Assembly: GCA_017476085.1 (NCBI GenBank) | Contig: JAFVEJ010000128.1 | Span: 1-6,764, forward strand | Origin: Alphaproteobacteria bacterium | GTDB lineage: Bacteria; Pseudomonadota; Alphaproteobacteria; RF32; CAG-977 | Direction of reading: 5' to 3' | Length of the DNA stretch: 6,764 nt | Shown: positions 1-5,882 of the stretch, in pieces | Layout: each line of letters begins with the position of its first letter | Numbering within the stretch: position 1 is the stretch's first letter | Program-made: the position numbers and the translations under genes | Notes under the pieces: model-generated | Told to the model about the DNA's origin: nothing | Database searches by the model: none | Seen by the model: only the letters and a program-made list of their open reading frames with translations

Positions 1-99
1 AACGCCGCGTTTTTGCGGACAGGCCTGCAAAGCAGGAGCTTTATTACGCTTTACGCGCGGTTTACGCGGACTGCGAATTAATTGGTTAATTGTAGGCAT
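1..99 (-). CDS. rpsL: 30S ribosomal protein S12, N-terminal fragment (runs off left edge)
   Basis: S12 sits in the decoding centre of the small ribosomal subunit, where it helps monitor codon-anticodon pairing. The minus strand from 99 to 1 gives 33 residues: it begins MPTINQLIR and has [12 protein letters not shown] at residues 21-33, the signature of the proteobacterial S12 N-terminus. The full protein is usually about 124 residues, so roughly the last 90 lie outside the window. The start at 99 is fixed by family conservation (MPT or MAT start) and by AGAGG at 106-110, 6 nt upstream. Residue 10 is Ser where Lys is common. The frame is also open for about 73 codons upstream, with in-frame ATGs at 204 and 273, but those would give S12 an extension the family lacks. 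In most bacteria rpsG, fusA and tuf follow; here they would lie left of the window. Confidence 0.97.
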   Translation of the reverse strand, partial: MPTINQLIRSPRKPRVKRNKAPALQACPQKRGV

Positions 100-103
100 T
101 AAA

Positions 104-110
104 TTCCTCT
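104..110 (-). promoter_or_regulatory. Ribosome binding site of rpsL
   Basis: AGAGGAA on the minus strand, with AGAGG 6 nt from the ATG at 97-99. A second purine-rich AGGAA lies just upstream at 111-115. The site decides the start codon: it supports the conserved MPTINQ start over the in-frame ATGs further upstream. Confidence 0.8.
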
Positions 111-186
111 TTCCTAATCTAACCGTTACAACACACTTACTCGATTCCAACCTCTGCGGTCGAACCGAAAAGCTAAACAAACGAAA

Positions 187-204
187 ACGGCAGAAATCCG
201 CCAT
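187..204 (-). promoter_or_regulatory. Leader hairpin in the rpsL 5' untranslated region
   Basis: On the minus strand the arms 204-198 (ATGGCGG) and 193-187 (CTGCCGT) pair over 7 bp, with two G-U pairs, around a 4-nt loop. A U-rich run interrupted by G and C follows (186-174). The shape is like a weak terminator or attenuator within the roughly 170-nt leader of the ribosomal operon. Whether it does anything is inference; the interrupted U-run argues against a strong terminator. Confidence 0.3.
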
Positions 205-271
205 TTCCAAAACCTTTAAAGAGTCAAAAAAGCAGACTAATCCCCTGATTTTCCTACTCTTCAGGAAGTGC

Positions 272-300
272 ATAATTGCAAAAACAGCTTTAAGAGTCAA
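272..300 (-). promoter_or_regulatory. Probable sigma70-type promoter for rpsL
   Basis: TTGACT at 300-295 (5 of 6 to consensus), a 17-nt spacer, and AATTAT at 277-272 (4 of 6). Transcription would start near 265, giving a leader of about 165-170 nt. Just upstream of the -35, positions 301-360 are very A/T-rich with phased A- and T-tracts, as expected of an UP element at a strong ribosomal promoter. A second TTGACTC copy at 227-221 has no acceptable -10 at the right distance. Confidence 0.6.
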
Positions 301-443
301 GGGAAAATAAAGAGATTTTCAGGATTTTTTTCAAAAATTCAAACATTTGAAACATTCAAAAACAACCGATCATTTTTTTATTGCTTTATCGGACGGATCG
401 TTTTTTAAATCCGATATGTATCGTTTAAGGAGAATAAATTCAA
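301..443. other. Divergent AT-rich intergenic region between rpsL and the acetyltransferase gene
   Basis: Together with the rpsL leader (100-300) this is a 344-bp stretch without a convincing gene. It holds the A/T-rich block 301-360, with the near-palindrome TTCAAACATTTGAA at 338-351 and ATTCAAA repeated at 337-343 and 354-360. It also holds the T-runs at 373-379 and 401-406, the 7-bp dyad at 387-416, and the ribosome binding site of the plus-strand gene (AAGGAG, 427-432). I see no tRNA or other RNA gene. Confidence 0.6.
381..416 (+). promoter_or_regulatory. Dyad and weak promoter candidate ahead of the acetyltransferase gene
   Basis: TATCGGA (387-393) and TCCGATA (410-416) form a perfect 7-bp inverted repeat with 16 nt between the arms. 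A weak promoter overlaps it: TTGCTT at 381-386 and TTTAAA at 404-409, spacer 17. The dyad could be an operator, or a hairpin at the transcript start. The -35 matches consensus at only 3 of 6 bases, so confidence is low. Confidence 0.3.
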
Positions 444-941
444 ATGATATTACCGTCTTTAACGTCCGTTTTATCCGATCGGGACATTAAGAAAACAGCC
501 GTTTTAGCCGAAACGATTTGGAACGAATACTTCACGCCGCTGATCGGACAGGCGCAAGTCGATTATATGTTGGATAAGTTTCAATCGGAAACAGCCATTC
601 GGGCGCAGATCAAACAGGGATATCTGTATTTTGCCTTGATGCTTGAAGAAAAACAAATCGGATATATCGGGCTTCGGCTGGATGCAGACTGCCTCTTTTT
701 AAGCAAACTGTATATTCAAAAAGAGTATCGGGGAAACGGATATTCCCGCATGATGCTCGCCTATGCCGAACAGATCGCAAAACAAAACAACAAGCCGGTT
801 ATCCGATTAACCTGCAACAGGCATAACACCGGTTCTCTGACCGTTTACAAAAAAGTCGGATTCCAAATCGCCCGCGAAGAAAAAACGGACATCGGAAGCG
901 GCTTTGTTATGGATGACTATGTTTTTGAAAAAAACGTTTAG
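444..941 (+). CDS. GNAT-family N-acetyltransferase
   Basis: A 165-residue protein of about the usual length for a single GNAT domain, which moves an acetyl group from acetyl-CoA to an amine on a small molecule or protein. The acetyl-CoA loop is visible: LSKLYIQKEYRGNGYSR at residues 86-102, with R96-G97-N98-G99 binding pyrophosphate. The third position of the Q/R-x-x-G-x-G/A motif is Ser101, a tolerated variant. The C-terminal NTGSLTVYKKVGF (128-140) holds the typical Asn and Tyr135, the likely general acid. The IWNEYFTPLIG...YMLDKFQS block near residues 25-47 marks a GNAT subgroup that I recall as frequent in gut Bacteroidetes; its substrate is unknown to me. AAGGAG at 427-432 lies 11 nt before the ATG and supports the start. 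The gene stands alone on this strand, divergent from rpsL and convergent with the peptidase gene, with overlapping stop codons. No signal peptide, so cytoplasmic. Confidence 0.93.
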   Translation: MILPSLTSVLSDRDIKKTAVLAETIWNEYFTPLIGQAQVDYMLDKFQSETAIRAQIKQGYLYFALMLEEKQIGYIGLRLDADCLFLSKLYIQKEYRGNGYSRMMLAYAEQIAKQNNKPVIRLTCNRHNTGSLTVYKKVGFQIAREEKTDIGSGFVMDDYVFEKNV

Positions 942-2446
942 CGCTGTGTCGCCCGAGCAGCTAAGATTTGCGCGGCTTTTATCTGAGCCGGTTCTTTTGC
1001 CGAACGGGACAATCCTTTGCGCAACGCTTTCAACGAAGCCTTCTCCTTTTCGGACAACGGCAAAGCCTTTTGTTCGGACGGGCGAGTCAAAACCGTATTA
1101 TCGAAACGCAATTCCTTTTTTACGCTTTCGGACAATTCCGGCAAAGCCATTGCCTGATTTACCAATTCAGGATTTGTTTCGCGGTTTGTTTCAATGAACG
1201 CGGCGACTGTCACATAATCGCGCAAATCAGCATTTTCCGCCGTTTTTTCATCAATAATTTTTTGAGCAGCGGCTTTTTTCTCCTCGTTTGAGGTAATTTT
1301 GCGCGTTATAGAGGCATCGGAAATATCAGACAAATTCCGGAAATAATGGATAAACCTTTCAGCTATTTTTCCGCGCCGGAAAGCGTCACGCGCTTCCGCA
1401 TCAAAATCTTTGACCGTTTCCGCTTGTTTTTCGACAGGATCGTTATAAAGCGCTTCAACTTCCTGACGCGTCTTCAATCCGGTCGCTCTTTCCACAATCT
1501 TTCCGGCCGAGTTGCGAACATCGCCGACAGAAGAAGTCGCGATACCATTCACCTCCATCAGTCCGACATATTCGGAAGAAACAGGCAACTTATCTGCGCC
1601 GATATCCTTTCCCTGCGCAGCAGAGGTTATCGCCAAAATATCTTTTGTCTTCAGCTTGACGCCCATTACTTTATCACTGCGCAAAAAGGCATCGTAATCG
1701 GCCATATATTCACCGCAGGTAATAGCTGCGATTTGATCCGTCGTCAAATGAACATCACGTCTCTTCTCGCTTCCGGCTTCTCCTTTAATATGTTTAGCGA
1801 AATTGGACAAAGCATCATTATTCATATATGTGTTTTCATAAAGAGCCACACGATCTTTATCATCAAAAAAAGCTTGGAAAAGAACGGAACGCGATTCATT
1901 TGTCCCGTATTTTATTTTTTTATTCATCCTCTCGTAATGATAAAAATTGCATGTCCGGGGATAAGCGGCACAAAATTCCTGAAACGGTCTCTGATCCCCC
2001 GTTTGAGCCCATTCGCCGACAGCCTGATACGCGAAAACCTGCGCATCCGCTTCTTTCGCCCGTTCCAGACGAATCTGTGTTTCCAAATCATAATCGTCAT
2101 GTAAAAGAGTTTTATTGTCTTGGCGTCTGGATTGAGTGGCATGACGCGCTTCATGAACCAGCGTCGAACACAACTTATCGTTTTTAGCGTTGGCGCTTAA
2201 ATAAATTCTATTGTCCTTGGCACTGAATCCACCCCACGCGCCGATCCGTTCTAAAGAAACGATTGTTCCGTATTCAGCCAGATTTTCTAATGTTTTCCGA
2301 CCGGTTGGAATTTTTTTCAGCTTGTTCAGAATGATCGTCAGCTTCCGTTTTTCCGAAGCATCACTATATTGCACATTAACACCGGCAATAACGCCTTCCG
2401 TTTTTTCTCCTTTAGGCGATTTTTGCGCCAACACTTCTTTTAACAT
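938..2446 (-). CDS. Putative zinc metallopeptidase (HEXXH), unknown substrate
   Basis: A 502-residue protein whose clearest feature is LVHEARHATQ at 96-105. This gives the HEXXH zinc motif with H98 and H102 as ligands and E99 as the catalytic base. E132 in KEADA, 30 residues on, fits the third ligand of a gluzincin-type site (ExxA). Residues 60-90 (strand-like IVSLERIG, then GGFSAKDNRIYLSAN) look like the edge strand that precedes the active-site helix. From memory the region resembles the uncharacterised metallopeptidase domain DUF6782; this is not verified. Residues 340-410 and 465-502 are charged and mostly helical, with a basic tail. There is no signal peptide or membrane segment, so it is probably cytosolic unless exported by a specialised route. 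The ATG lies 6 nt past the glgX stop, with AAGGT at 2455-2459 as ribosome binding site, so it is the second gene of a glgX operon. The peptidase call is good; the substrate is unknown. Confidence 0.8.
   Translation of the reverse strand: MLKEVLAQKSPKGEKTEGVIAGVNVQYSDASEKRKLTIILNKLKKIPTGRKTLENLAEYGTIVSLERIGAWGGFSAKDNRIYLSANAKNDKLCSTLVHEARHATQSRRQDNKTLLHDDYDLETQIRLERAKEADAQVFAYQAVGEWAQTGDQRPFQEFCAAYPRTCNFYHYERMNKKIKYGTNESRSVLFQAFFDDKDRVALYENTYMNNDALSNFAKHIKGEAGSEKRRDVHLTTDQIAAITCGEYMADYDAFLRSDKVMGVKLKTKDILAITSAAQGKDIGADKLPVSSEYVGLMEVNGIATSSVGDVRNSAGKIVERATGLKTRQEVEALYNDPVEKQAETVKDFDAEARDAFRRGKIAERFIHYFRNLSDISDASITRKITSNEEKKAAAQKIIDEKTAENADLRDYVTVAAFIETNRETNPELVNQAMALPELSESVKKELRFDNTVLTRPSEQKALPLSEKEKASLKALRKGLSRSAKEPAQIKAAQILAARATQR
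973..999 (+). terminator. Weak terminator candidate for the acetyltransferase transcript
   Basis: CGGCT (973-977) pairs with AGCCG (986-990) over 5 bp around an 8-nt loop and is followed by GTTCTTTTG. It lies 32 nt past the acetyltransferase stop, inside the 3' end of the convergent peptidase gene. The short stem and broken T-run make it weak, but no better terminator is visible nearby. Confidence 0.25.
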
Positions 2447-2452
2447 TTCATT

Positions 2453-4645
2453 TTACCTTGAAAAATGATTTTTCTTCATCTGGGCAAGAACGCTTTCATT
2501 AACAGTCGTCCGCTCTTTTGTCCGGTTTTCTTCACGAACAGCCTGCAAAACGATCATAGAATGAGCCTGAGCCCGATAAGAACCGCCTTTTACTTCGCGT
2601 TTTTCCACAGGCAGTTTCTCCGCCCCCAAATGAGCGGTATCAAAAGCGACTTCCCATTTCTGGCCATTCGGCGCAGGCGGCAGTTTGAAATCAATGTCGC
2701 CGTTATGCGCGTTCATAATCACCATAAAGTCATCATCCGCGGGCTTGCCGTCTTTCTTTGTTTTTTCACCGGCCAAAACATAAGACAGCGTTTTCGCATA
2801 CGGCGCCCAATCGGCTCCCGTCATTTCCTGACCGTCGGGACGAACCCAAGTAATGTCCTTTGTTCCTTTATCGTCAACCGGTTGACCGTCAAAATACGAT
2901 ACATTGGCCAACACGGGATGATCACGGCGCAGTTTGGTGATAAAACCGATCATATCCGCGGACTGTACGTCACGATCGGAAATTTTGTCCCAGTTGACCC
3001 AGCTGGTTTCGTTGTCCTGACAGTAAGGATTATTGTTGCCGCCCTGAGAACGATTGAATTCATCACCGGCCAAACGCATCGGCACACCGGCGGCCATCAA
3101 TAAAGTGGCTTCCAAATTGCGAACCATCTTATTGCGGAATTCGTCCAACCCTTCATCGCGGTAGCCTTCATGCCCCCAGTTTGTACCATGGTTATCACCG
3201 CATCCGTCCGTGTTATTCCACGGATTAGCTTCATTATGTTTCTGGTTGTACGACCATAAATCTTTTGCCGTAAAGCCGTCATGCGCCGTCACAAAGTTAA
3301 TGGAAGGCGATTTTTCCGGCTCATCCTGATTGCGCATATCGTCGGAAGCCGTCATACGTTGCGCCATCTTGGCCGCGTATCCTTCGCTGCCGCACCAGAA
3401 GCGACGCGTATCATCACGGAAACGATCGTTCCACTGCATCCAGTTTTTCTGGAAGTTACCGACCTGATATCCGCCGCCGCCGCAGTCCCAGGGTTCAGCG
3501 ATCAGTTTGCATTTTGACAAAACAGGATCATTTTTCAACGCTTCATAAAAGGGATGATTCTTGTCAAAATCACGGTTAGCGGGCTCACCTTCCTTACCGC
3601 GGCCCATAACGGTCGCCAGATCGAAACGTAAACCGTCAACCCCCATTTCTTCCGCCCAATAACGCAGAGAATCGACAGCTAAACGGCGCGCCATCGGTTT
3701 TGTCATATCCAAAGCGTTGCCGCATCCGGTTTCATTACGATATTTAGATTTATCTTCAGGATCATGCACAAAGTAATAAGCGCTGTCGATCCCCTTCAGT
3801 CCGATCATCTGACCGAAAACATCACCTTCGCCGACATGATTATATACTACGTCCATAATCACTTCTTTGCCGGCGGCATGGTAAGCATTCACCATTTTTT
3901 TAAATTCGACCGGATCGCCGTAATCGGGATGAGGCGCAAAATAAGCGATCGGTTCATATCCCCAGAAATTGGACAATCCCTTGTCATCCAAGCTTTTATC
4001 CGTTGCAAACGCTTGAACGGGAAGCAATTCGACGGAAGAAATCCCCTGCTCTTCGATATATTTCATAACTTCCGGATTCGCCATACCGGAAAACTTGCCT
4101 TTATCCGCTTCGGCAACATCGGGATGCTTCATCGTAAAGCCTTTGGTATGCGTTTCATAGACGACCGTTTGTTCCCAAGGCACATTCGGACGCTCAACCG
4201 TTCCGACCGCTTTCAAAGCCTCCGGATCCTGAATAATGGCTTTAGGCGCATACTTGCCGGAATCTTCCGTATTCATTGAATTCGGATCGCCGATATTGGA
4301 ACACATAAAGGAATCATGCCATTCAAATTCACGATCCAACTGACGCGCATAAGGATCTATCAGCAGCTTGTTCGGATTAAAGCGCATTCCCTTTTCGGGA
4401 TCAAAAGGCCCATCCACCCGATAACCGTAGCGCATTCCCGGCTTCAGTCCCGGCAAATATCCGGACCAAATACCGTCTTCCGACCGATTCGGCAGCTCTA
4501 TGCGTGTTTCATTGTCGTTTTCATCAAACAAACAAAGCTCCACTTTTGTCGCATTTTCGGAAAACAACGCGAAATTGACGCCTTTGCCGTCATACGTTGC
4601 CCCTAATTTTTCCGTACTGCCGGGAAGAATTTTGCTTTCAGCCAT
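2453..4645 (-). CDS. glgX: Glycogen debranching enzyme, GH13 family (GlgX)
   Basis: GlgX hydrolyses alpha-1,6 branch points in phosphorylase-trimmed glycogen and releases short maltooligosaccharides in the cytoplasm. The 730-residue protein has an N-terminal CBM48-like beta-sandwich (about 10-100, with YGYRVDGP at 73-80). The GH13 barrel follows with all conserved regions: DVVYNH at 265-270, GLRFD at 338-342 (nucleophile D342), IAEPWD at 382-387 (acid/base E384) and TAHDG at 453-457 (D456). HNEAN at 470-474 and AGDEF at 526-530 are also typical of debranching enzymes, and a C-terminal beta domain ends near 702. It is somewhat longer than the E. coli enzyme (about 657), partly from a charged tail of about 28 residues (703-730). 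The start is supported by GAAAGGA at 4653-4659, 7 nt upstream. A clear promoter lies at 4703-4731 and the peptidase gene follows in the same transcript. No other glycogen gene is in the window. Confidence 0.96.
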   Translation of the reverse strand: MAESKILPGSTEKLGATYDGKGVNFALFSENATKVELCLFDENDNETRIELPNRSEDGIWSGYLPGLKPGMRYGYRVDGPFDPEKGMRFNPNKLLIDPYARQLDREFEWHDSFMCSNIGDPNSMNTEDSGKYAPKAIIQDPEALKAVGTVERPNVPWEQTVVYETHTKGFTMKHPDVAEADKGKFSGMANPEVMKYIEEQGISSVELLPVQAFATDKSLDDKGLSNFWGYEPIAYFAPHPDYGDPVEFKKMVNAYHAAGKEVIMDVVYNHVGEGDVFGQMIGLKGIDSAYYFVHDPEDKSKYRNETGCGNALDMTKPMARRLAVDSLRYWAEEMGVDGLRFDLATVMGRGKEGEPANRDFDKNHPFYEALKNDPVLSKCKLIAEPWDCGGGGYQVGNFQKNWMQWNDRFRDDTRRFWCGSEGYAAKMAQRMTASDDMRNQDEPEKSPSINFVTAHDGFTAKDLWSYNQKHNEANPWNNTDGCGDNHGTNWGHEGYRDEGLDEFRNKMVRNLEATLLMAAGVPMRLAGDEFNRSQGGNNNPYCQDNETSWVNWDKISDRDVQSADMIGFITKLRRDHPVLANVSYFDGQPVDDKGTKDITWVRPDGQEMTGADWAPYAKTLSYVLAGEKTKKDGKPADDDFMVIMNAHNGDIDFKLPPAPNGQKWEVAFDTAHLGAEKLPVEKREVKGGSYRAQAHSMIVLQAVREENRTKERTTVNESVLAQMKKNHFSR
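2455..2459 (-). promoter_or_regulatory. Ribosome binding site of the peptidase gene, overlapping the glgX stop codon
   Basis: AAGGT on the minus strand, 8-9 nt before the ATG at 2444-2446. It is formed by the last sense codon (AGG) and the stop codon (TAA, 2453-2455) of glgX. Ribosomes finishing glgX would clear or reuse the site, so the two genes are likely translationally coupled. Confidence 0.65.
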
Positions 4646-4702
4646 TGAAGAATCCTTTCAAAAAACGCAGAGATTCAAAACCTCGCGAAAAACTTTAGAC
4701 AC

Positions 4703-4731
4703 ATTTTAGCGAAAACGGATAAACCTGACAA
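4703..4731 (-). promoter_or_regulatory. Sigma70-type promoter of the glgX-peptidase operon
   Basis: TTGTCA at 4731-4726 and TAAAAT at 4708-4703, each 5 of 6 to consensus, with an ideal 17-nt spacer. The expected start near 4696 gives a leader of about 50 nt. A small hairpin (AAGGC 4730-4734 with GCCTT 4742-4746) overlaps the -35. The promoter sits downstream of the lipoprotein terminator, so glgX is its own transcription unit. Confidence 0.75.
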
Positions 4732-4776
4732 GGCTTTTTTCGCCTTACCGCCATAAAAACAACGCTGATTTTTTTC

Positions 4777-4804
4777 AAAAAAAAAGCCTCTGACAAACAG
4801 AGAC
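4777..4804 (-). terminator. Intrinsic terminator of the small lipoprotein gene
   Basis: On the minus strand GTCTCTG (4804-4798) pairs fully with CAGAGGC (4792-4786), counting one G-U, around a 5-nt loop. A run of nine T follows (4785-4777), and an A-run before the stem (4810-4805) can extend the pairing. It begins about 25 nt after the lipoprotein stop. On the plus strand one pair becomes a C-A mismatch, so it is mainly oriented for the minus strand. Confidence 0.88.
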
Positions 4805-4829
4805 TTTTTTCTGCCGTAAAAAAAACAGC

Positions 4830-4985
4830 TTATTTTGAGCAAGGAGAAACCATTTCAATAATGGAAATGCCCAAGAACGTATCATTTTCGCAAACTTTAC
4901 CGCTGCCATCATAACCACGAACGCCCGTGCAGGCAGACAAAGCCAATGTGCTCAGCATCAAAGCAAAAAAAGCTACTTTTTTCAT
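4830..4985 (-). CDS. Small lipoprotein, 51 residues, unknown function
   Basis: The minus strand from 4985 gives a 51-codon gene ending in TAA, short enough for gene finders to miss. Residues 1-18 are a lipoprotein signal peptide: MKK, then the hydrophobic VAFFALMLSTLAL, then the lipobox LSAC with the lipidated cysteine at 19. Residue +2 is Thr, not Asp, which by the E. coli rule favours outer-membrane sorting. The mature part is only 33 residues: GVRGYDGSGKVCEN, then a hydrophobic FLGISIIEMV segment, ending SPCSK. Its two further cysteines (32 and 49) could form a disulfide in the periplasm. AAGGA at 4994-4998 sits 8 nt from the ATG. A candidate promoter, a 5' hairpin and a strong terminator surround it, so it is transcribed alone. 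I do not recognise the family; by size it is comparable to entericidin-like lipoproteins, but I see no sequence match to them. Confidence 0.85.
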   Translation of the reverse strand: MKKVAFFALMLSTLALSACTGVRGYDGSGKVCENDTFLGISIIEMVSPCSK

Positions 4986-5013
4986 AATATAAATCCTTAA
5001 TTTAAGTTTTCAC

Positions 5014-5033
5014 AAAGAGTTGAGAAACTCTTT
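5014..5033 (-). promoter_or_regulatory. Hairpin at the 5' end of the lipoprotein mRNA
   Basis: AAAGAGTT (5014-5021) and AACTCTTT (5026-5033) form a perfect 8-bp inverted repeat with a 4-nt loop. From the predicted promoter (5039-5067) transcription would start near 5032, so the stem would be the first structure of the message. That suits a stabilising 5' stem-loop. There is no T-run on the minus strand, so it is not a terminator. Confidence 0.45.
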
Positions 5034-5038
5034 CTTTC

Positions 5039-5067
5039 TAAGTAAAATAAAATAGTAATAAAGTCAA
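5039..5067 (-). promoter_or_regulatory. Candidate promoter of the small lipoprotein gene
   Basis: TTGACT at 5067-5062 is a strong -35 (5 of 6). The -10 is poor: TACTTA at 5044-5039 with spacer 17, or TTTACT at 5046-5041 with spacer 15. The surrounding 5040-5090 is very A/T-rich. The isolated gene needs its own promoter and this is the best candidate. Confidence 0.45.
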
Positions 5068-5132
5068 TAATTAAATAAACCGAAGGTATATATTTGCTCA
5101 GCCAGTAAAATTCTGTCAGAATGCACGATTTT

Positions 5133-5879
5133 TTAAATCAACCGCAGCAACCGTTCCGACAATTCTTTGCGTCTGCCTTCCTGTAAACGCATTTCCTCAA
5201 AATTACGTTCGGCGGCTTCTTTATCACAGCGCAGGGAATGCAATCCTTTTTTCAAGATTCTTTCTCCGTCTTCAAAATGAACGCCGGACAAAATAACTTT
5301 TCCCCATCCGAACCGTTTTTCAATAACGGCCGGCTTTTGTCCGGCTTCTTCATAGACAGCTAAAACCGTGCCGTTAACCCGATCAAACCAAGGGCCGCCA
5401 TGATACAAAGCCGGATATGTTTCCCCGTCATTGAAGCGTATATGAACAACGCGCGCCGAAAAAGCGGTTAAAGAATACGGCAGCAAATCCAATTCCTTAT
5501 AAAGCGTACCGACTGCCCTGCCCTCTATAAGGTTTAATCCGCACTGATTTTCTATGCACAGTTCGGGAATATCTTTCTCAAAGATAACATCCCGGCAGGC
5601 GTAATACGCTCCGGCACAAATTCCGAAATAAATTCCTCCGTTTTCAACATAAGCACGGATTCGATCGTTTCCGATTCCCTCCAATTTCTGCATAAACGGA
5701 TTCCCGGCACCGCCGCCCAGGAAAAAAGCTTTAACGTCCTTATTTAAAACACCTGCCTTGATTTCCGCAGCGTCCGTAAAGCCCACTTCCAAATCCGATG
5801 AAGCAAAATAAGAGTTCACCTCTTCATATAAAGAATCGACAGCGGCGCATCCGTAATCCCTATAAATCAGGACTTTCAT
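5133..5879 (-). CDS. BPL_N-type class I glutamine amidotransferase-like protein
   Basis: A 248-residue protein with the fold signature of class I glutamine amidotransferase-like domains, closest to the BPL_N type (the domain at the N-terminus of some eukaryotic biotin-protein ligases, also found alone in bacteria). It starts with a strand, MKVLIYRDYG. FFLGGGAGN at 52-60 looks like the oxyanion-side loop. GGIYFGICAGAYYA at 81-94 is the nucleophile elbow with Cys88, and SGVHFE at 198-203 supplies His201 and Glu203 to complete a Cys-His-Glu triad. YHGGPWF at 159-165 is typical of the family. The last 40 residues are charged and helical. The reaction is unknown: free-standing members have no settled function, and no biotin ligase catalytic domain is attached. 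The ATG lies 3 nt after the rmlB stop with only a weak purine stretch before it, so translation is probably coupled to rmlB. No signal peptide, so cytoplasmic. Confidence 0.88.
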   Translation of the reverse strand: MKVLIYRDYGCAAVDSLYEEVNSYFASSDLEVGFTDAAEIKAGVLNKDVKAFFLGGGAGNPFMQKLEGIGNDRIRAYVENGGIYFGICAGAYYACRDVIFEKDIPELCIENQCGLNLIEGRAVGTLYKELDLLPYSLTAFSARVVHIRFNDGETYPALYHGGPWFDRVNGTVLAVYEEAGQKPAVIEKRFGWGKVILSGVHFEDGERILKKGLHSLRCDKEAAERNFEEMRLQEGRRKELSERLLRLI

Positions 5880-5882
5880 TTT

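Noticed and set aside
338..360. TTCAAACATTTGAA palindrome and ATTCAAA repeats as a specific operator or repeat array
   Set aside because: The stretch is low-complexity A/T-rich sequence just upstream of the rpsL -35, so such matches are expected by chance; an UP-element role is the simpler reading.
1346..2104. A 252-codon open frame on the plus strand opposite the peptidase gene
   Set aside because: It lies wholly antisense to the peptidase gene, its translation has no recognisable motif and is rich in Phe, Ile and Arg as expected of a reverse-frame shadow, and I see no ribosome binding site.
2465..3103. A 212-codon open frame on the plus strand opposite glgX
   Set aside because: It is antisense to a clearly real GH13 gene and shows no domain motif. 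The other plus-strand frames at 3281-3517, 3764-4279 and 4316-4709 are rejected for the same reason.
4730..4746. AAGGC/GCCTT hairpin as a second terminator after the lipoprotein gene
   Set aside because: On the minus strand it is not followed by a T-run, and it overlaps the -35 of the glgX promoter; the terminator at 4777-4804 already suffices.
5105..5122. Short hairpin after the BPL_N gene (ATTCT 5110-5114 with AGAAT 5118-5122) as a terminator
   Set aside because: The stem is only 5 bp, A/T-rich, with a 3-nt loop and just a few T after it; too weak to call.
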